A DNA stretch of 64,000 nucleotides, taken from positions 149,335 to 213,334 of the forward strand of contig JABSRZ010000007.1 in assembly GCA_013214705.1 (NCBI GenBank). The letters run 5' to 3'. The position numbers and the translations under genes are program-made. The DNA comes from Hyphomicrobiales bacterium (GTDB lineage Bacteria; Pseudomonadota; Alphaproteobacteria; Rhizobiales; OSC116). Below the pieces are notes generated by a model that saw nothing but the letters and a program-made list of their open reading frames with translations, searched no databases and was not told the DNA's origin. This document shows positions 45,327 through 53,716 of this stretch, piece by piece; position 1 is the first letter of the stretch, and the number at the start of each line of letters is the position of its first letter.

Positions 45327-46204
45327 GCCAAACAGAAATAAAAGCATCTTCGGCTACGCTCGATCGAGCTGCGCCTTATGCATTTAAAAAAACCATGAAA
45401 CCGTCGACCATCATTCGTTGGACATTGCTATTCATGGGCGGGATTTTGATGATCATGCCGATTGTTTATTTGCTTTCGACATCATTCAAATGGTCGCACG
45501 AGATTTATAATTTGCAGATTATTCCTGATGAGCCAACGCTCGATAACTATAGTTTTGTGTTAGAAGATGGGCGGTTTTACAATTGGTTCTTTAACAGCTT
45601 AATTGTCGCGGTTTCTACCACCGTTTCAGCGGTTATTTTCGATAGCTTGGTTGGCTACACATTGTGTAAGTTCAAGTTTAAAGGCAAGACGTTTGTGTTT
45701 ATCGCCATCCTGTCTACTCTGATGATTCCAACAGAAATGCTGATTATTCCATGGTACACTATGGCAGTCGAATTTGGCTGGATCAATAGCTATTGGGGCA
45801 TCATGTTCCCCGGTATGATGACCGCGTTCGGCACATTTTTAATGAAGCAGTTTTTCGAAAGTGTACCCGATGAATTCCTTGAGGCCGCGCGTATTGATGG
45901 GCTGAACGAATTCCAGATTTGGTGGAGCGTTGCCATGCCGATGGTCACGCCAGCCTTGTCAGCATTGGCTATCTTTATTTTCCTTGGCAATTGGACAGCT
46001 TTTATCTGGCCGCTTATCGTCACCAACGACCCGCAGCTTTATACGTTACCTGTTGGTCTTACCACGTTTAGCGTCGAGCAATCTGTGGAGTGGGAATTAA
46101 TCATGACTGGTGCCGCTCTTGCCACCATACCAACGCTCATCGTATTTTTGGTATTCCAACGTTATATCATCCGTGGTGTGGTGATGACTGGGCTTAAAGG
46201 TTAG
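45323..46204 (+). CDS. Sugar ABC transporter permease (MalG/UgpE type)
   Basis: A 293-residue permease, partner of the preceding one. The coupling loop DEFLEAARIDGLNEFQIWWSVAMPMVTPAL is the CUT1 EAA motif, and PTLDNYSFVLEDGRFYNWFFNSLIVA is the typical periplasmic part. Its ATG overlaps the previous stop (ATGA) with GAGGGAAC upstream; an ORF start at 45302 would overlap the first permease further without a ribosome site. The lyase gene follows after 9 nt. Confidence 0.9.
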   Translation: MSQTEIKASSATLDRAAPYAFKKTMKPSTIIRWTLLFMGGILMIMPIVYLLSTSFKWSHEIYNLQIIPDEPTLDNYSFVLEDGRFYNWFFNSLIVAVSTTVSAVIFDSLVGYTLCKFKFKGKTFVFIAILSTLMIPTEMLIIPWYTMAVEFGWINSYWGIMFPGMMTAFGTFLMKQFFESVPDEFLEAARIDGLNEFQIWWSVAMPMVTPALSALAIFIFLGNWTAFIWPLIVTNDPQLYTLPVGLTTFSVEQSVEWELIMTGAALATIPTLIVFLVFQRYIIRGVVMTGLKG

Positions 46205-46213
46205 GTATACCAG

Positions 46214-47728
46214 ATGATAGACAATGTGAAGACAGACCAAACGGTTTTTCCAGACCCTGCCTATAAAGACACTGTGCTCGCCCCCTTATTCGAAGGGGCG
46301 AAGACACATTTTGTTGCGGCGGTGCGGTCAATCAATCAGGCGCATTTGGTTATGCTGCATGAGACCAAAATTATAACCACAAACCAAGCCAAAACCATTG
46401 CCGAAGCTTTGATTGACATCGATCAGAATTTGGATATTTCGCAGCTGGAATATACTGGCGAATATGAAGATTATTTCTTTTTGGTTGAAGCCGAACTGAT
46501 AAAACGTGTTGGTGTCGATGTGGCTGGGGTGCTGCACACAGCCCGCAGCCGCAACGATATGGACCACACTGTGTTTAAAACCGTGCTGACCACAAGATTA
46601 GATGAATTGTTAGAGCTAATGCATAGCCTTGCAGACGCGATGATTATTACCGCCGATCGGGAAAAAGCCACCCTCATTGTGGCTTACACACACGGACAAC
46701 CGGCGCAACCAAGCACATTTGGGCATTATTTGGCAGCGGCTATAGAAGTGTTGCTACGCGATATTGAGCGTTTACATGCCGCCCGCACAGGTCTGGAAAA
46801 ATGCCCGATGGGCGCTGCCGCCATCACCACCTCTGGTTTTCCGATTGATCGCCATAGAATGGCAGAATTACTTGGCTTTAAAGCCCCATTGCAAAATTCT
46901 TACTCCTGCATTGCGGCGGTCGATTATGTCACCAGCCTTTATTCATCGATGAAGCTTACATTTCTGCATTTAGGTCGTTTGGTACAAGATTTTCAATTTT
47001 GGTCAAGTTTTGAAGTGGCGCAGCTTTATGTGCCCAATAGCTTTGTGCAAATTTCATCTATCATGCCACAAAAGCGCAACCCCGTGCCGATAGAGCATTT
47101 GCGGCTATTGTCATCTATCACCGTTGGGCGGTGCGATACCATGGTCAATATAATGCACAATACGCCGTTTACAGATATGAATGATAGCGAAGGCGAAGTG
47201 CAACAAGCGGGCTATGGTGCGTTCGAAACCGGGGGTCGGGTGCTAAAATTATTGGCAGCATTTATCCCCGCATTGTCGATAAATGCCGAGGCCGTACGAG
47301 CTAACACCGACAAAAGCTGCATCACAGTTACTGAACTTGCCGATGCCTTGGTGCGCGGCGAAGGGCTTTCATTTCGTCAAGCGCATGAAATAGCGGCCCT
47401 CACCGCCCAAGCGGTTATCGCGGCAAAACAGCCGCTCGGCTTAGGCTATGCGGCGTTTGTCGAGGCTTTTAAAACCGAAGTTGGTCAGGCACCAAAATTA
47501 ACCCAGTCTGCCTATGAAATTACCGTATCCGCGGAAAATTTCATTGCGGTGCGCGCACGGTTTGGTGGCCCTGCCGCCGCGCCCATGGCCAATGCATTAA
47601 ACGGCTATCGCGAAGAACTGGCAAAATGGCAACAGCAAGCGACAGGTAATTTGAATTTTAAAAATGAATCTGAAAACAATCGTTATGCGTTGTTTTTAAA
47701 TCTAAAGAATGAGCAAGGAAATCTCTAA
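46214..47728 (+). CDS. Argininosuccinate-lyase-family enzyme in a sugar transporter operon
   Basis: A 504-residue member of the aspartase/fumarase superfamily, closest to argininosuccinate lyase: HTARSRNDM (substrate loop), YTHGQPAQPSTFGHY (catalytic His/Thr region) and SSIMPQKRNP (signature loop with the catalytic Ser). The signature starts with Ile where ASL has Gly (GSS) and NPV where ASL has NPD, so substrate specificity may differ. Embedded between sugar permease and ATPase genes with 9 nt and 1-nt overlap spacing, and without argG nearby. It may cleave an N-substituted aspartate (C-N bond, releasing fumarate), as EDDS lyase does; that is inference. Confidence 0.8.
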   Translation: MIDNVKTDQTVFPDPAYKDTVLAPLFEGAKTHFVAAVRSINQAHLVMLHETKIITTNQAKTIAEALIDIDQNLDISQLEYTGEYEDYFFLVEAELIKRVGVDVAGVLHTARSRNDMDHTVFKTVLTTRLDELLELMHSLADAMIITADREKATLIVAYTHGQPAQPSTFGHYLAAAIEVLLRDIERLHAARTGLEKCPMGAAAITTSGFPIDRHRMAELLGFKAPLQNSYSCIAAVDYVTSLYSSMKLTFLHLGRLVQDFQFWSSFEVAQLYVPNSFVQISSIMPQKRNPVPIEHLRLLSSITVGRCDTMVNIMHNTPFTDMNDSEGEVQQAGYGAFETGGRVLKLLAAFIPALSINAEAVRANTDKSCITVTELADALVRGEGLSFRQAHEIAALTAQAVIAAKQPLGLGYAAFVEAFKTEVGQAPKLTQSAYEITVSAENFIAVRARFGGPAAAPMANALNGYREELAKWQQQATGNLNFKNESENNRYALFLNLKNEQGNL

Positions 47729-48786
47729 TGGCAAATGTAATACTTAAAAAACTCACCAAAGCCTATGGCAAAACAGAAGTGCTACATGGCATTGATTTGG
47801 ACGTAAAAGACGGTGAGTTTGTGGTTTTTGTTGGCCCATCGGGCTGCGGCAAATCCACCACATTGCGTTTACTTGCCGGGCTAGAAGAAGTCACATCGGG
47901 CGAAATTTACATTGGCGATAATATGGTCAATAATTTAGAACCGAAAGAACGCAACATTGCTATGGTGTTCCAAAATTACGCCATTTACCCGCATATGAGC
48001 GTCCGTAAAAATATTGGTTTTGGTTTGCGTACTTCTAAACTTTCGAAAGCCGATAGAGAGAAGCGCATTGATGAAGTTGCCGAAATTTTAAGCATGACCG
48101 ATTTGCTAGAACGCCGCCCTTCGCAATTATCGGGCGGTCAACGCCAGCGGGTTGCCATTGGCCGCGCCATGGTGCGTGACCCATCGGTATTTTTATTCGA
48201 TGAGCCATTGTCTAATCTAGATGCCCAATTGCGCACTCAAATGCGGTTAGAAATAAAAAAATTGCATCAAGATATCGGCACCACCATTATTTTCGTGACT
48301 CATGATCAGGTCGAAGCCATGACTTTGGCCGACAGAATTGTGATTATGAAAGATGGCCATATTCAACAAGTTGGCACACCCAACGAGGTTTACCAAACGC
48401 CAAAAAACATGTTTGTGGCGCAATTTATTGGTGCACCATCAATGAATATGCTGGCTGGCCAATTGGATGGCGACGGCATTAAATTAAACCAAAGCGTCAA
48501 AATATTAGCCCGGCCAAAATCCGACACAAAAGACGTCAGCATTGGCATCAGACCAAACGCCTTAAGAATAGCCGAAGAGGGTGACGAAGTGCTGTTTGAA
48601 GGCACAGTATCAATTATCGAACCATTGGGCGCAGAGGCGCTTATTTATGTGAATTTGGGCTATGCCGAAGTCATCGCCACTGTGCATGGTTATGTTCACC
48701 CAAAACCTGGTGAAAAAGTTAAACTTACCGCCGTAAAAGAAGAAATTCATTTCTTCGATAGTCACTCTGGTGATGCAATCTATTAA
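47728..48786 (+). CDS. Sugar ABC transporter ATPase (MalK/UgpC type)
   Basis: A 352-residue ATPase for the CUT1 transporter. Walker A GPSGCGKSTT, Q-loop VFQNYAIYPHMSV, signature LSGGQRQRVAIGRAM, Walker B VFLFDEPLSNLDAQLR and H-loop VTHDQVEAM; the C-terminal 110 residues form the OB-like regulatory domain (VSIGIRPNAL, GYVHPKPGEKVKL). It starts at the last base of the lyase stop (TAATG) and ends the operon, 11 nt from the convergent MFS gene. Confidence 0.92.
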   Translation: MANVILKKLTKAYGKTEVLHGIDLDVKDGEFVVFVGPSGCGKSTTLRLLAGLEEVTSGEIYIGDNMVNNLEPKERNIAMVFQNYAIYPHMSVRKNIGFGLRTSKLSKADREKRIDEVAEILSMTDLLERRPSQLSGGQRQRVAIGRAMVRDPSVFLFDEPLSNLDAQLRTQMRLEIKKLHQDIGTTIIFVTHDQVEAMTLADRIVIMKDGHIQQVGTPNEVYQTPKNMFVAQFIGAPSMNMLAGQLDGDGIKLNQSVKILARPKSDTKDVSIGIRPNALRIAEEGDEVLFEGTVSIIEPLGAEALIYVNLGYAEVIATVHGYVHPKPGEKVKLTAVKEEIHFFDSHSGDAIY

Positions 48787-48797
48787 ATGCATTGCGG

Positions 48798-50024
48798 CTA
48801 TGTTTTAATGCGGGTTAACAGAATAAACTGCGCGCCAGCCGCCAGCATAGAGACCGCAAAAACCACTTGCAAACCTATATAGGTAGCCATGACGCCCGCC
48901 AGCAGAGGCAATAAAAATGCCGGGGCGGTGATGGCGTTAAAATAACCACTATAAGCTGGGCGTTGGTCGTTGGGCGATATTTCCATTAAAAACCCGATGA
49001 CCGCAATCGTCAGCCCATTGGCAAGTGCGCCACTCACAAAAAACAACATCGTGAAGATGAAAAGCAACGGCATGCCCTGCACCGCCCCACTATACCCTAA
49101 CACCAGCATTATAAGCGGCGGTATAACCCTGCCCAAAGCAATCGCCCTGAGCAAGCTTACTTTGCCAAGCCCATCGCCCCACCAGCCCCACAAAGGGTTT
49201 GACGCCAGCGCGCCGATGGTTTGTGCGGCTAATAATAATGCAATATTCTCCAGAGAAAAACCCAGCTTACTGGCTTGCACCACATAAAATGGCATGGCCA
49301 TTAGCACCGCACCGCCGCACCATTGCGCGTAAGTGAATAAAGCAAACAGCCGGTCTGTTTTGAACACGCCAATGCCGTTGCGTAAATATTGGAAAAAACC
49401 ATCCCGGCTTTTGCGGCTAGTCTGTTCTGGCTCGCCCATAGCCGAAAATACGGTTGATGATAGCAACATTAACACAGCCGCCATGGCAAAAATGGCCGCG
49501 TAAGACAGCGGGAAAGTCATATTTCCGACAAACCTGTCGGCAATCGCCACCACGCCGAGCGCCAATACACCGCCACCAAAAAAACGTATCGCCATCAGGC
49601 GGCTGCGCAGGTTTGAGGGCACGGCGCGCGCCACAATGTCATTATAAGGCACAGCCACTATGCCGCTGATGAAGGCGTAGGCGGTCCACAAGGCCATCAC
49701 CAACACGGCTAAGGTTAAACGGCTCCAATCGGCCCCAACAAACAGCACCACGGCCAATAAAAGCATACATATGGCACGGCCAAACGCCCCAATGGCATAA
49801 TAGCCCATGCTAGAGCCAGAGCGTTGCGCCAAAAACCCGACAAACAATTGCGGAAACAGCCAACCAAACCGTAATATCGCGGTGACAGCCCCGACCCATA
49901 TGGAACTGCCGGTGAGTTGAAATACCAGCGCCGACATAATGGTGGCAGAATCGACCGCGGTCGAACCGGCCTGAAAAGTGATTCCTGCGGCCGCTACACT
50001 GGTAAAACGTTTCTTATCTTTCAT
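48798..50024 (-). CDS. MFS transporter
   Basis: A 408-residue major-facilitator protein with about 12 hydrophobic segments. The loop between helices 2 and 3 is GFLAQRSGSSMGYYAIGAFGRAI and the second half repeats the pattern near WGWWGDGLGKVSLLRAIALGRVI. The ATG at 50024 overlaps the stop of the upstream CcdA-like gene (ATGA), so both are cotranscribed. The substrate is unknown. Confidence 0.82.
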   Translation of the reverse strand: MKDKKRFTSVAAAGITFQAGSTAVDSATIMSALVFQLTGSSIWVGAVTAILRFGWLFPQLFVGFLAQRSGSSMGYYAIGAFGRAICMLLLAVVLFVGADWSRLTLAVLVMALWTAYAFISGIVAVPYNDIVARAVPSNLRSRLMAIRFFGGGVLALGVVAIADRFVGNMTFPLSYAAIFAMAAVLMLLSSTVFSAMGEPEQTSRKSRDGFFQYLRNGIGVFKTDRLFALFTYAQWCGGAVLMAMPFYVVQASKLGFSLENIALLLAAQTIGALASNPLWGWWGDGLGKVSLLRAIALGRVIPPLIMLVLGYSGAVQGMPLLFIFTMLFFVSGALANGLTIAVIGFLMEISPNDQRPAYSGYFNAITAPAFLLPLLAGVMATYIGLQVVFAVSMLAAGAQFILLTRIKT

Positions 50025-50692
50025 GTGCCAGACCAATCTTTAGGGTCTACATATAACCCAAACCAAATAGACCACAGGCCAAGCCCGATAAATACCAGAG
50101 CAATAATCCATCGCATTTGGATTAATTTTTGGGCAAATCTGTCTAGATGACGTGCCAAAGACGGGATTAAGGCAAACGGCAGCAATGGCAGCGATAAAAA
50201 CAACCCGAACAGGAACATCATGCCAAAGCCAGCCATAACCGAACCGGTTGTGGCCGCCAAGCCCAATAAGCCGAACAATATAGGCGCGGCACATGCTGGA
50301 ATGTTAAACCCGAAGGCCAAGCCAAGCACAAATGGACTTTTTGCGGTTTTCCATTTCGCCGGTGCAAAATCGATGCGGCGCTTTACCCACCCGGCTTTGC
50401 CACTCAGGAAAAAAAGCCCTATAGCCACGTAAAACAAACCAAAAAACAACCAAATACCAGTCTGAACCGAAATCAATTTTTGCCCCAGCAGGGTAATTAG
50501 CGCCCCAAATAGACCAGCCATAAGCGACCGCGTAACCAAAAACACCAAAACCGCTTGGCTTTTCTCCGCCGTTGAACGTTGTTTCTGAGTGTCCAAAAAC
50601 AGCAAATGCCCACCAATAGTGCAAGGCTCAATAAAGCCCAACAAGCCCAACGCAATCGGAAAAATAACCAAAGTCTCAACCGAAAATTCCAT
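50021..50692 (-). CDS. CcdA/DsbD-type membrane protein
   Basis: A 223-residue inner-membrane protein with six hydrophobic segments. Two cysteines sit at the expected places: GFIEPCTIGGHLLFL in helix 1 and FNIPACAAPILFGLLG in helix 4, as in CcdA and the central domain of DsbD, which pass electrons from thioredoxin across the membrane. The ATG at 50692 has AAGG upstream. It may serve cytochrome c maturation or another thiol pathway; the only operon partner is an MFS gene. Confidence 0.78.
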   Translation of the reverse strand: MEFSVETLVIFPIALGLLGFIEPCTIGGHLLFLDTQKQRSTAEKSQAVLVFLVTRSLMAGLFGALITLLGQKLISVQTGIWLFFGLFYVAIGLFFLSGKAGWVKRRIDFAPAKWKTAKSPFVLGLAFGFNIPACAAPILFGLLGLAATTGSVMAGFGMMFLFGLFLSLPLLPFALIPSLARHLDRFAQKLIQMRWIIALVFIGLGLWSIWFGLYVDPKDWSGT

Positions 50693-51059
50693 ACACCATA
50701 CCTTCCAGTTCACAATCTAACGCTTTCAGCAACAAGAAGGTCAACAAAAAACTAACGCAAAAAGCAGCAAACAAAAAGGATACCGATAACAGATTAATGA
50801 CAAAGTGGGAGCTTTGGCTCTCCAGACAATGGATGATCGTGAATATAGTGTTATATTTCAAAGATTTAGATAAATTTTATTTAAATAAAATGTTGAAAAA
50901 TTAATAAAAACTCAATTTTATCTTTCAGTAAACTAATTTATGGTGCTTTGTCATACTGTTTGACTTAAAATATTTGTAAAAATCTAATCCAACCTAAGAA
51001 CTTCAAAAACGATATTCCGCAAAATTAAATGAGTTTTTCATTCACCAAAGAGTATATTT
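50693..51059. other. AT-rich gap left of the PIN gene
   Basis: 367 bp with no supportable gene. It contains the 14-bp near-copy of the tRNA-Asn end (50815-50828), beyond which (to the right) base composition becomes clearly more AT-rich up to the tRNA. Confidence 0.5.
50815..50828. repeat. Near-copy of the tRNA-Asn 3' end (att remnant candidate)
   Basis: TGGCTCTCCAGACA differs at one base from TGGCTCCCCAGACA at 52118-52131, the 3' end of tRNA-Asn (minus strand). Same orientation, 1.3 kb apart, flanking the PIN gene: the layout of an integrated element's two attachment sites. Confidence 0.45.
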
Positions 51060-51947
51060 ATGATGCAAAAGAGGACCATATATTTAGACGCAAATATCAT
51101 TTCCTATCGTAGAAACTGGATGCAAATAGAAGAGTTAATATCGAACCACAATTTTGAGTTGATATTGTCACTCTGGAATTTATATGAACTGTCCAAAAAG
51201 CCTCATTCTTATCAATCACAAATTGTTGAAACAATTCATTTTTTAGAGAAACAAAATCCACGGTTTGTTTCTGAACATGGGCATTTGGGACGGACGGAAT
51301 TAACAAAATATATTGCTGAAAATTTTCTTGGCTATGAAGATGTAAAGAGCAACCAATTTCTGAATACAGTAACAGAACTTGAAATACAGCTTATTGGTGG
51401 GCGAGATTTACCAAAAGGGTATGTGTATCCAAAAAGTATGTTCGATCTCGTCACCATTTTGCAGTCGAGCATTGGTTATATTGAGGCTATAACATGCAAA
51501 AATCAATCCATAATACAATCAACAATTGGCCATGACATAAAGTTAAATCAGGATTTAGTAGCTGTAATTAACAAATCATTTTTGATGACATATTTACCCT
51601 ACTATTTGCCTGACAATGAAAAACTTAGCAAAGTATCTAGAAAAGTTTTTTTGGAGTTGTGTTTGTCCAAAATTAACGACATTTTTGATTATTGTCCTTC
51701 GATAGCAATTGACCTTGAGCTGTTCAAATTACTATACAAAAATAAGGCAGCAAAAGTAAAACAATCTGACACGGTCGACATTATTCACGCAAAAACTGGG
51801 CTAGCTTACTGCAATTTTTTTGTATCCAATGATGGGCATTTACTCAACAACATCAAAATTGTTAAAAAAAGACTTCCAAATGTGGAAACAGCTGAACCGT
51901 TCAGATCACTTGACGACCTTTTTAATCATCTAAACATCATTTGCTGA
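51060..51947 (+). CDS. PIN-like domain protein
   Basis: A 295-residue protein with PIN nuclease features in the right order: first acidic residue in TIYLDANIIS (about residue 10), a Glu in ILSLWNLYELSKK (about 44), and late acids in SDTVDIIHAKTGLAYCNFFVSNDGHLLN (about 238-262). The roughly 180-residue helical insertion between the second and third motifs makes it longer than VapC toxins (about 130). No antitoxin gene is next to it. Codon use is AT-rich compared with surrounding genes. PIN proteins cut RNA; the target here is unknown. Confidence 0.7.
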   Translation: MMQKRTIYLDANIISYRRNWMQIEELISNHNFELILSLWNLYELSKKPHSYQSQIVETIHFLEKQNPRFVSEHGHLGRTELTKYIAENFLGYEDVKSNQFLNTVTELEIQLIGGRDLPKGYVYPKSMFDLVTILQSSIGYIEAITCKNQSIIQSTIGHDIKLNQDLVAVINKSFLMTYLPYYLPDNEKLSKVSRKVFLELCLSKINDIFDYCPSIAIDLELFKLLYKNKAAKVKQSDTVDIIHAKTGLAYCNFFVSNDGHLLNNIKIVKKRLPNVETAEPFRSLDDLFNHLNIIC

Positions 51948-52117
51948 ATCAATATTAATTCAAATTTTTGATTCCAAAAAGCTTTGCATTTTTAGCCAAA
52001 ACTATTGAAAAGGTATTGAAGAAAGTATTGAAATTATGCGATATCAAAAGATATTGGGTATTTAGAGGATGAAAAGTAGAAAAAACCGTTATATATCAAC
52101 GCGTTAGCCACTGTGAG
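51948..52117. other. Gap between PIN gene and tRNA-Asn
   Basis: 170 bp. GAATCAA...TTGATTC (about 51943-51974) could form a weak hairpin after the PIN stop but without a U-run. Nothing else is seen. Confidence 0.4.
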
Positions 52118-52193
52118 TGGCTCCCCAGACAGGACTCGAACCTGTGACAAAACGATTAACAGTCGTTTGCTCTACCAACTGAGCTACTGGGGA
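52118..52193 (-). tRNA. tRNA-Asn (GUU)
   Basis: On the minus strand TCCCCAG pairs with CTGGGGA as acceptor stem; D arm with AGCTCAGTTGGTAGAGC, anticodon loop CTGTTAA (GUU), T arm ACAGGTTCGAGTCCTGT, discriminator G and encoded CCA. All stems pair fully. Confidence 0.97.
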
Positions 52194-52372
52194 TCAATCA
52201 TATCAACTTAAGCTGATGAAGGGATGTATAGCTAATTTTATAAGCACTGCAAACCAAAAATATGATTTTTTTCAAATTTTATGTGAACAAATCACTTTTC
52301 TATTTTGCTTGTATATAATAAAACCGTTTAGCATAAGCTAAATTCTAACTTTTAATCGAACCGAGGCACATC

Positions 52373-52891
52373 ATGGCCACAATCAAAACCTTAGTGACCT
52401 CGCTGGAAATGTGCCAACAAAGCGCCGATTTGCTGCCTTTACTGCCACAAAATGTCGAGTTGAAACTGATAGCAAATATCGATATTTCCGACTATAAAGC
52501 TCTCTATGCCGAAATTGGGCAAAACTATTGTTGGACCAGCCGGCTGTTGATTACTGATGATGAGTTACTAAAAATTATTCACAACCCAAATGTACAAATA
52601 TATCAATTGATCGAAAATGATAGGCCAATCGGCTTTTTTGAGCTGAGCCAAAAAAATATGCCGCGCTCGGTCGAAATATCATTCATTGGGTTGGTGGATA
52701 GCGCGATTGGCAGAGGTTTGGGCCGATTGCTTGCGCAATATGCCATCGCTCACGCCTGGGCGGCAAAGCCCAATCGCATTATCATCCAAACCTGCACGTT
52801 AGATCATAAACGTGCCTTGCCATTATATCAGAAACTGGGGTTTAAAGCCTATAACCGCCATGTCACAGAATTTAAAATATCTAATGATTGA
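52373..52891 (+). CDS. GNAT acetyltransferase
   Basis: A 172-residue N-acetyltransferase: GFFELSQKNMPRSVEISFIGLVDSAIGRGLGRLLAQYAIAHAW holds the acetyl-CoA loop GRGLGR (Q/RxxGxG/A), and ALPLYQKLGFKAYNR is the C-terminal motif. GAGG precedes the ATG. It lies between the tRNA and the housekeeping cluster, convergent with the MBL gene; the substrate is unknown. Confidence 0.85.
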   Translation: MATIKTLVTSLEMCQQSADLLPLLPQNVELKLIANIDISDYKALYAEIGQNYCWTSRLLITDDELLKIIHNPNVQIYQLIENDRPIGFFELSQKNMPRSVEISFIGLVDSAIGRGLGRLLAQYAIAHAWAAKPNRIIIQTCTLDHKRALPLYQKLGFKAYNRHVTEFKISND

Positions 52892-52912
52892 CCGAAATTA
52901 GCAGATGTCTAA

Positions 52913-53716
52913 TTAAGTTTTAAAAACCATGCCATCATAAGCCGGTATGATGTTTTTATTGGTCAAAGCCAATTGGTCTTTTAAGGTTTTATAATCTAAT
53001 TCACCGGTCATATTGGTCAAAATGGCGCGAGCTGGGCGTAATTTGTCGATCCACTCCATGCTGTCATCCAAACCAAAATGGCTCACATGCGGGCGTGGCC
53101 TTAAACAATCTATCAGCCAAATGTCTAAATTTTCAAATGCATATAGGCTGTTTTCAGGTATGTCACTGACATCAGCGCTATACATAACCCCATCAATTAA
53201 AAACGCCGCCACGTCTATGGCGCCATGGGTAACCTTCACCGGCAAAACATGTATGCTGCCGCCTGCGCCGTCAATGTCAAACGCTTGGTCATAATTCATC
53301 TCGATACGTTTTAATATGGCCGGGTAATAGCTGCCTTCAAGTTGGGTAAAGCAATAGCTGAATTTTTGCCCGACATCGGCAAAAGTTTGGTCGGTCATGT
53401 AAAGTGGTATTTGCTGGCGGCTATCTTGGGCAAAGGCGCGCAAATCATCAATGCCGTGGGTATGGTCGGCATGTTCGTGGGTTAACAATACAGCATCTAG
53501 CATCGGCAATGCCAAACCTAGCAATTGCGCGTGTATATCCGCGCCGACATCTATCAAAATTGTGGTGGTGCCATTGTCGTTAGTTTTTTGCACCAATATG
53601 GCGCATCTGCGACGGCGGTTTTTAGGTTCATCAGGGTCGCATGCGCCCCAATCACCAGTAATTCTAGGCACGCCAGACGATGAACCACAACCTAATATGG
53701 TGAATTTCAAACCCAT
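52913..53716 (-). CDS. MBL-fold metallohydrolase (PhnP-like)
   Basis: A 267-residue metallo-beta-lactamase-fold enzyme. The metal motif is LTHEHADHTHGIDDL, with KVTHGAIDVAAFLIDG and DCLRPRPHVSHFGLDD giving further ligands, and the N-terminal ILGCGSSSGVPRI is typical of PhnP/cyclic-phosphodiesterase-like members. Its ATG overlaps the tatD stop (TAATG). It ends the rlpA-tmk-holB-metG-tatD cluster; substrate is not known, a nucleotide or cyclic phosphate is plausible. Confidence 0.88.
   Translation of the reverse strand: MGLKFTILGCGSSSGVPRITGDWGACDPDEPKNRRRRCAILVQKTNDNGTTTILIDVGADIHAQLLGLALPMLDAVLLTHEHADHTHGIDDLRAFAQDSRQQIPLYMTDQTFADVGQKFSYCFTQLEGSYYPAILKRIEMNYDQAFDIDGAGGSIHVLPVKVTHGAIDVAAFLIDGVMYSADVSDIPENSLYAFENLDIWLIDCLRPRPHVSHFGLDDSMEWIDKLRPARAILTNMTGELDYKTLKDQLALTNKNIIPAYDGMVFKT

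Larger units (their letters stand above)
50829..52117. mobile_element. Possible small integrated segment at tRNA-Asn carrying a PIN gene
   Basis: 1.3 kb between the tRNA-Asn 3' end and its near-copy, holding one gene and much more AT-rich than its flanks. No integrase is present, so it is at most a remnant or a passively carried segment. Confidence 0.35.

Noticed and set aside
46214..47728. Plain biosynthetic argH
   Set aside because: Position inside a sugar ABC operon and changed signature loop argue against it, though catalytic motifs remain; kept as family-level call.
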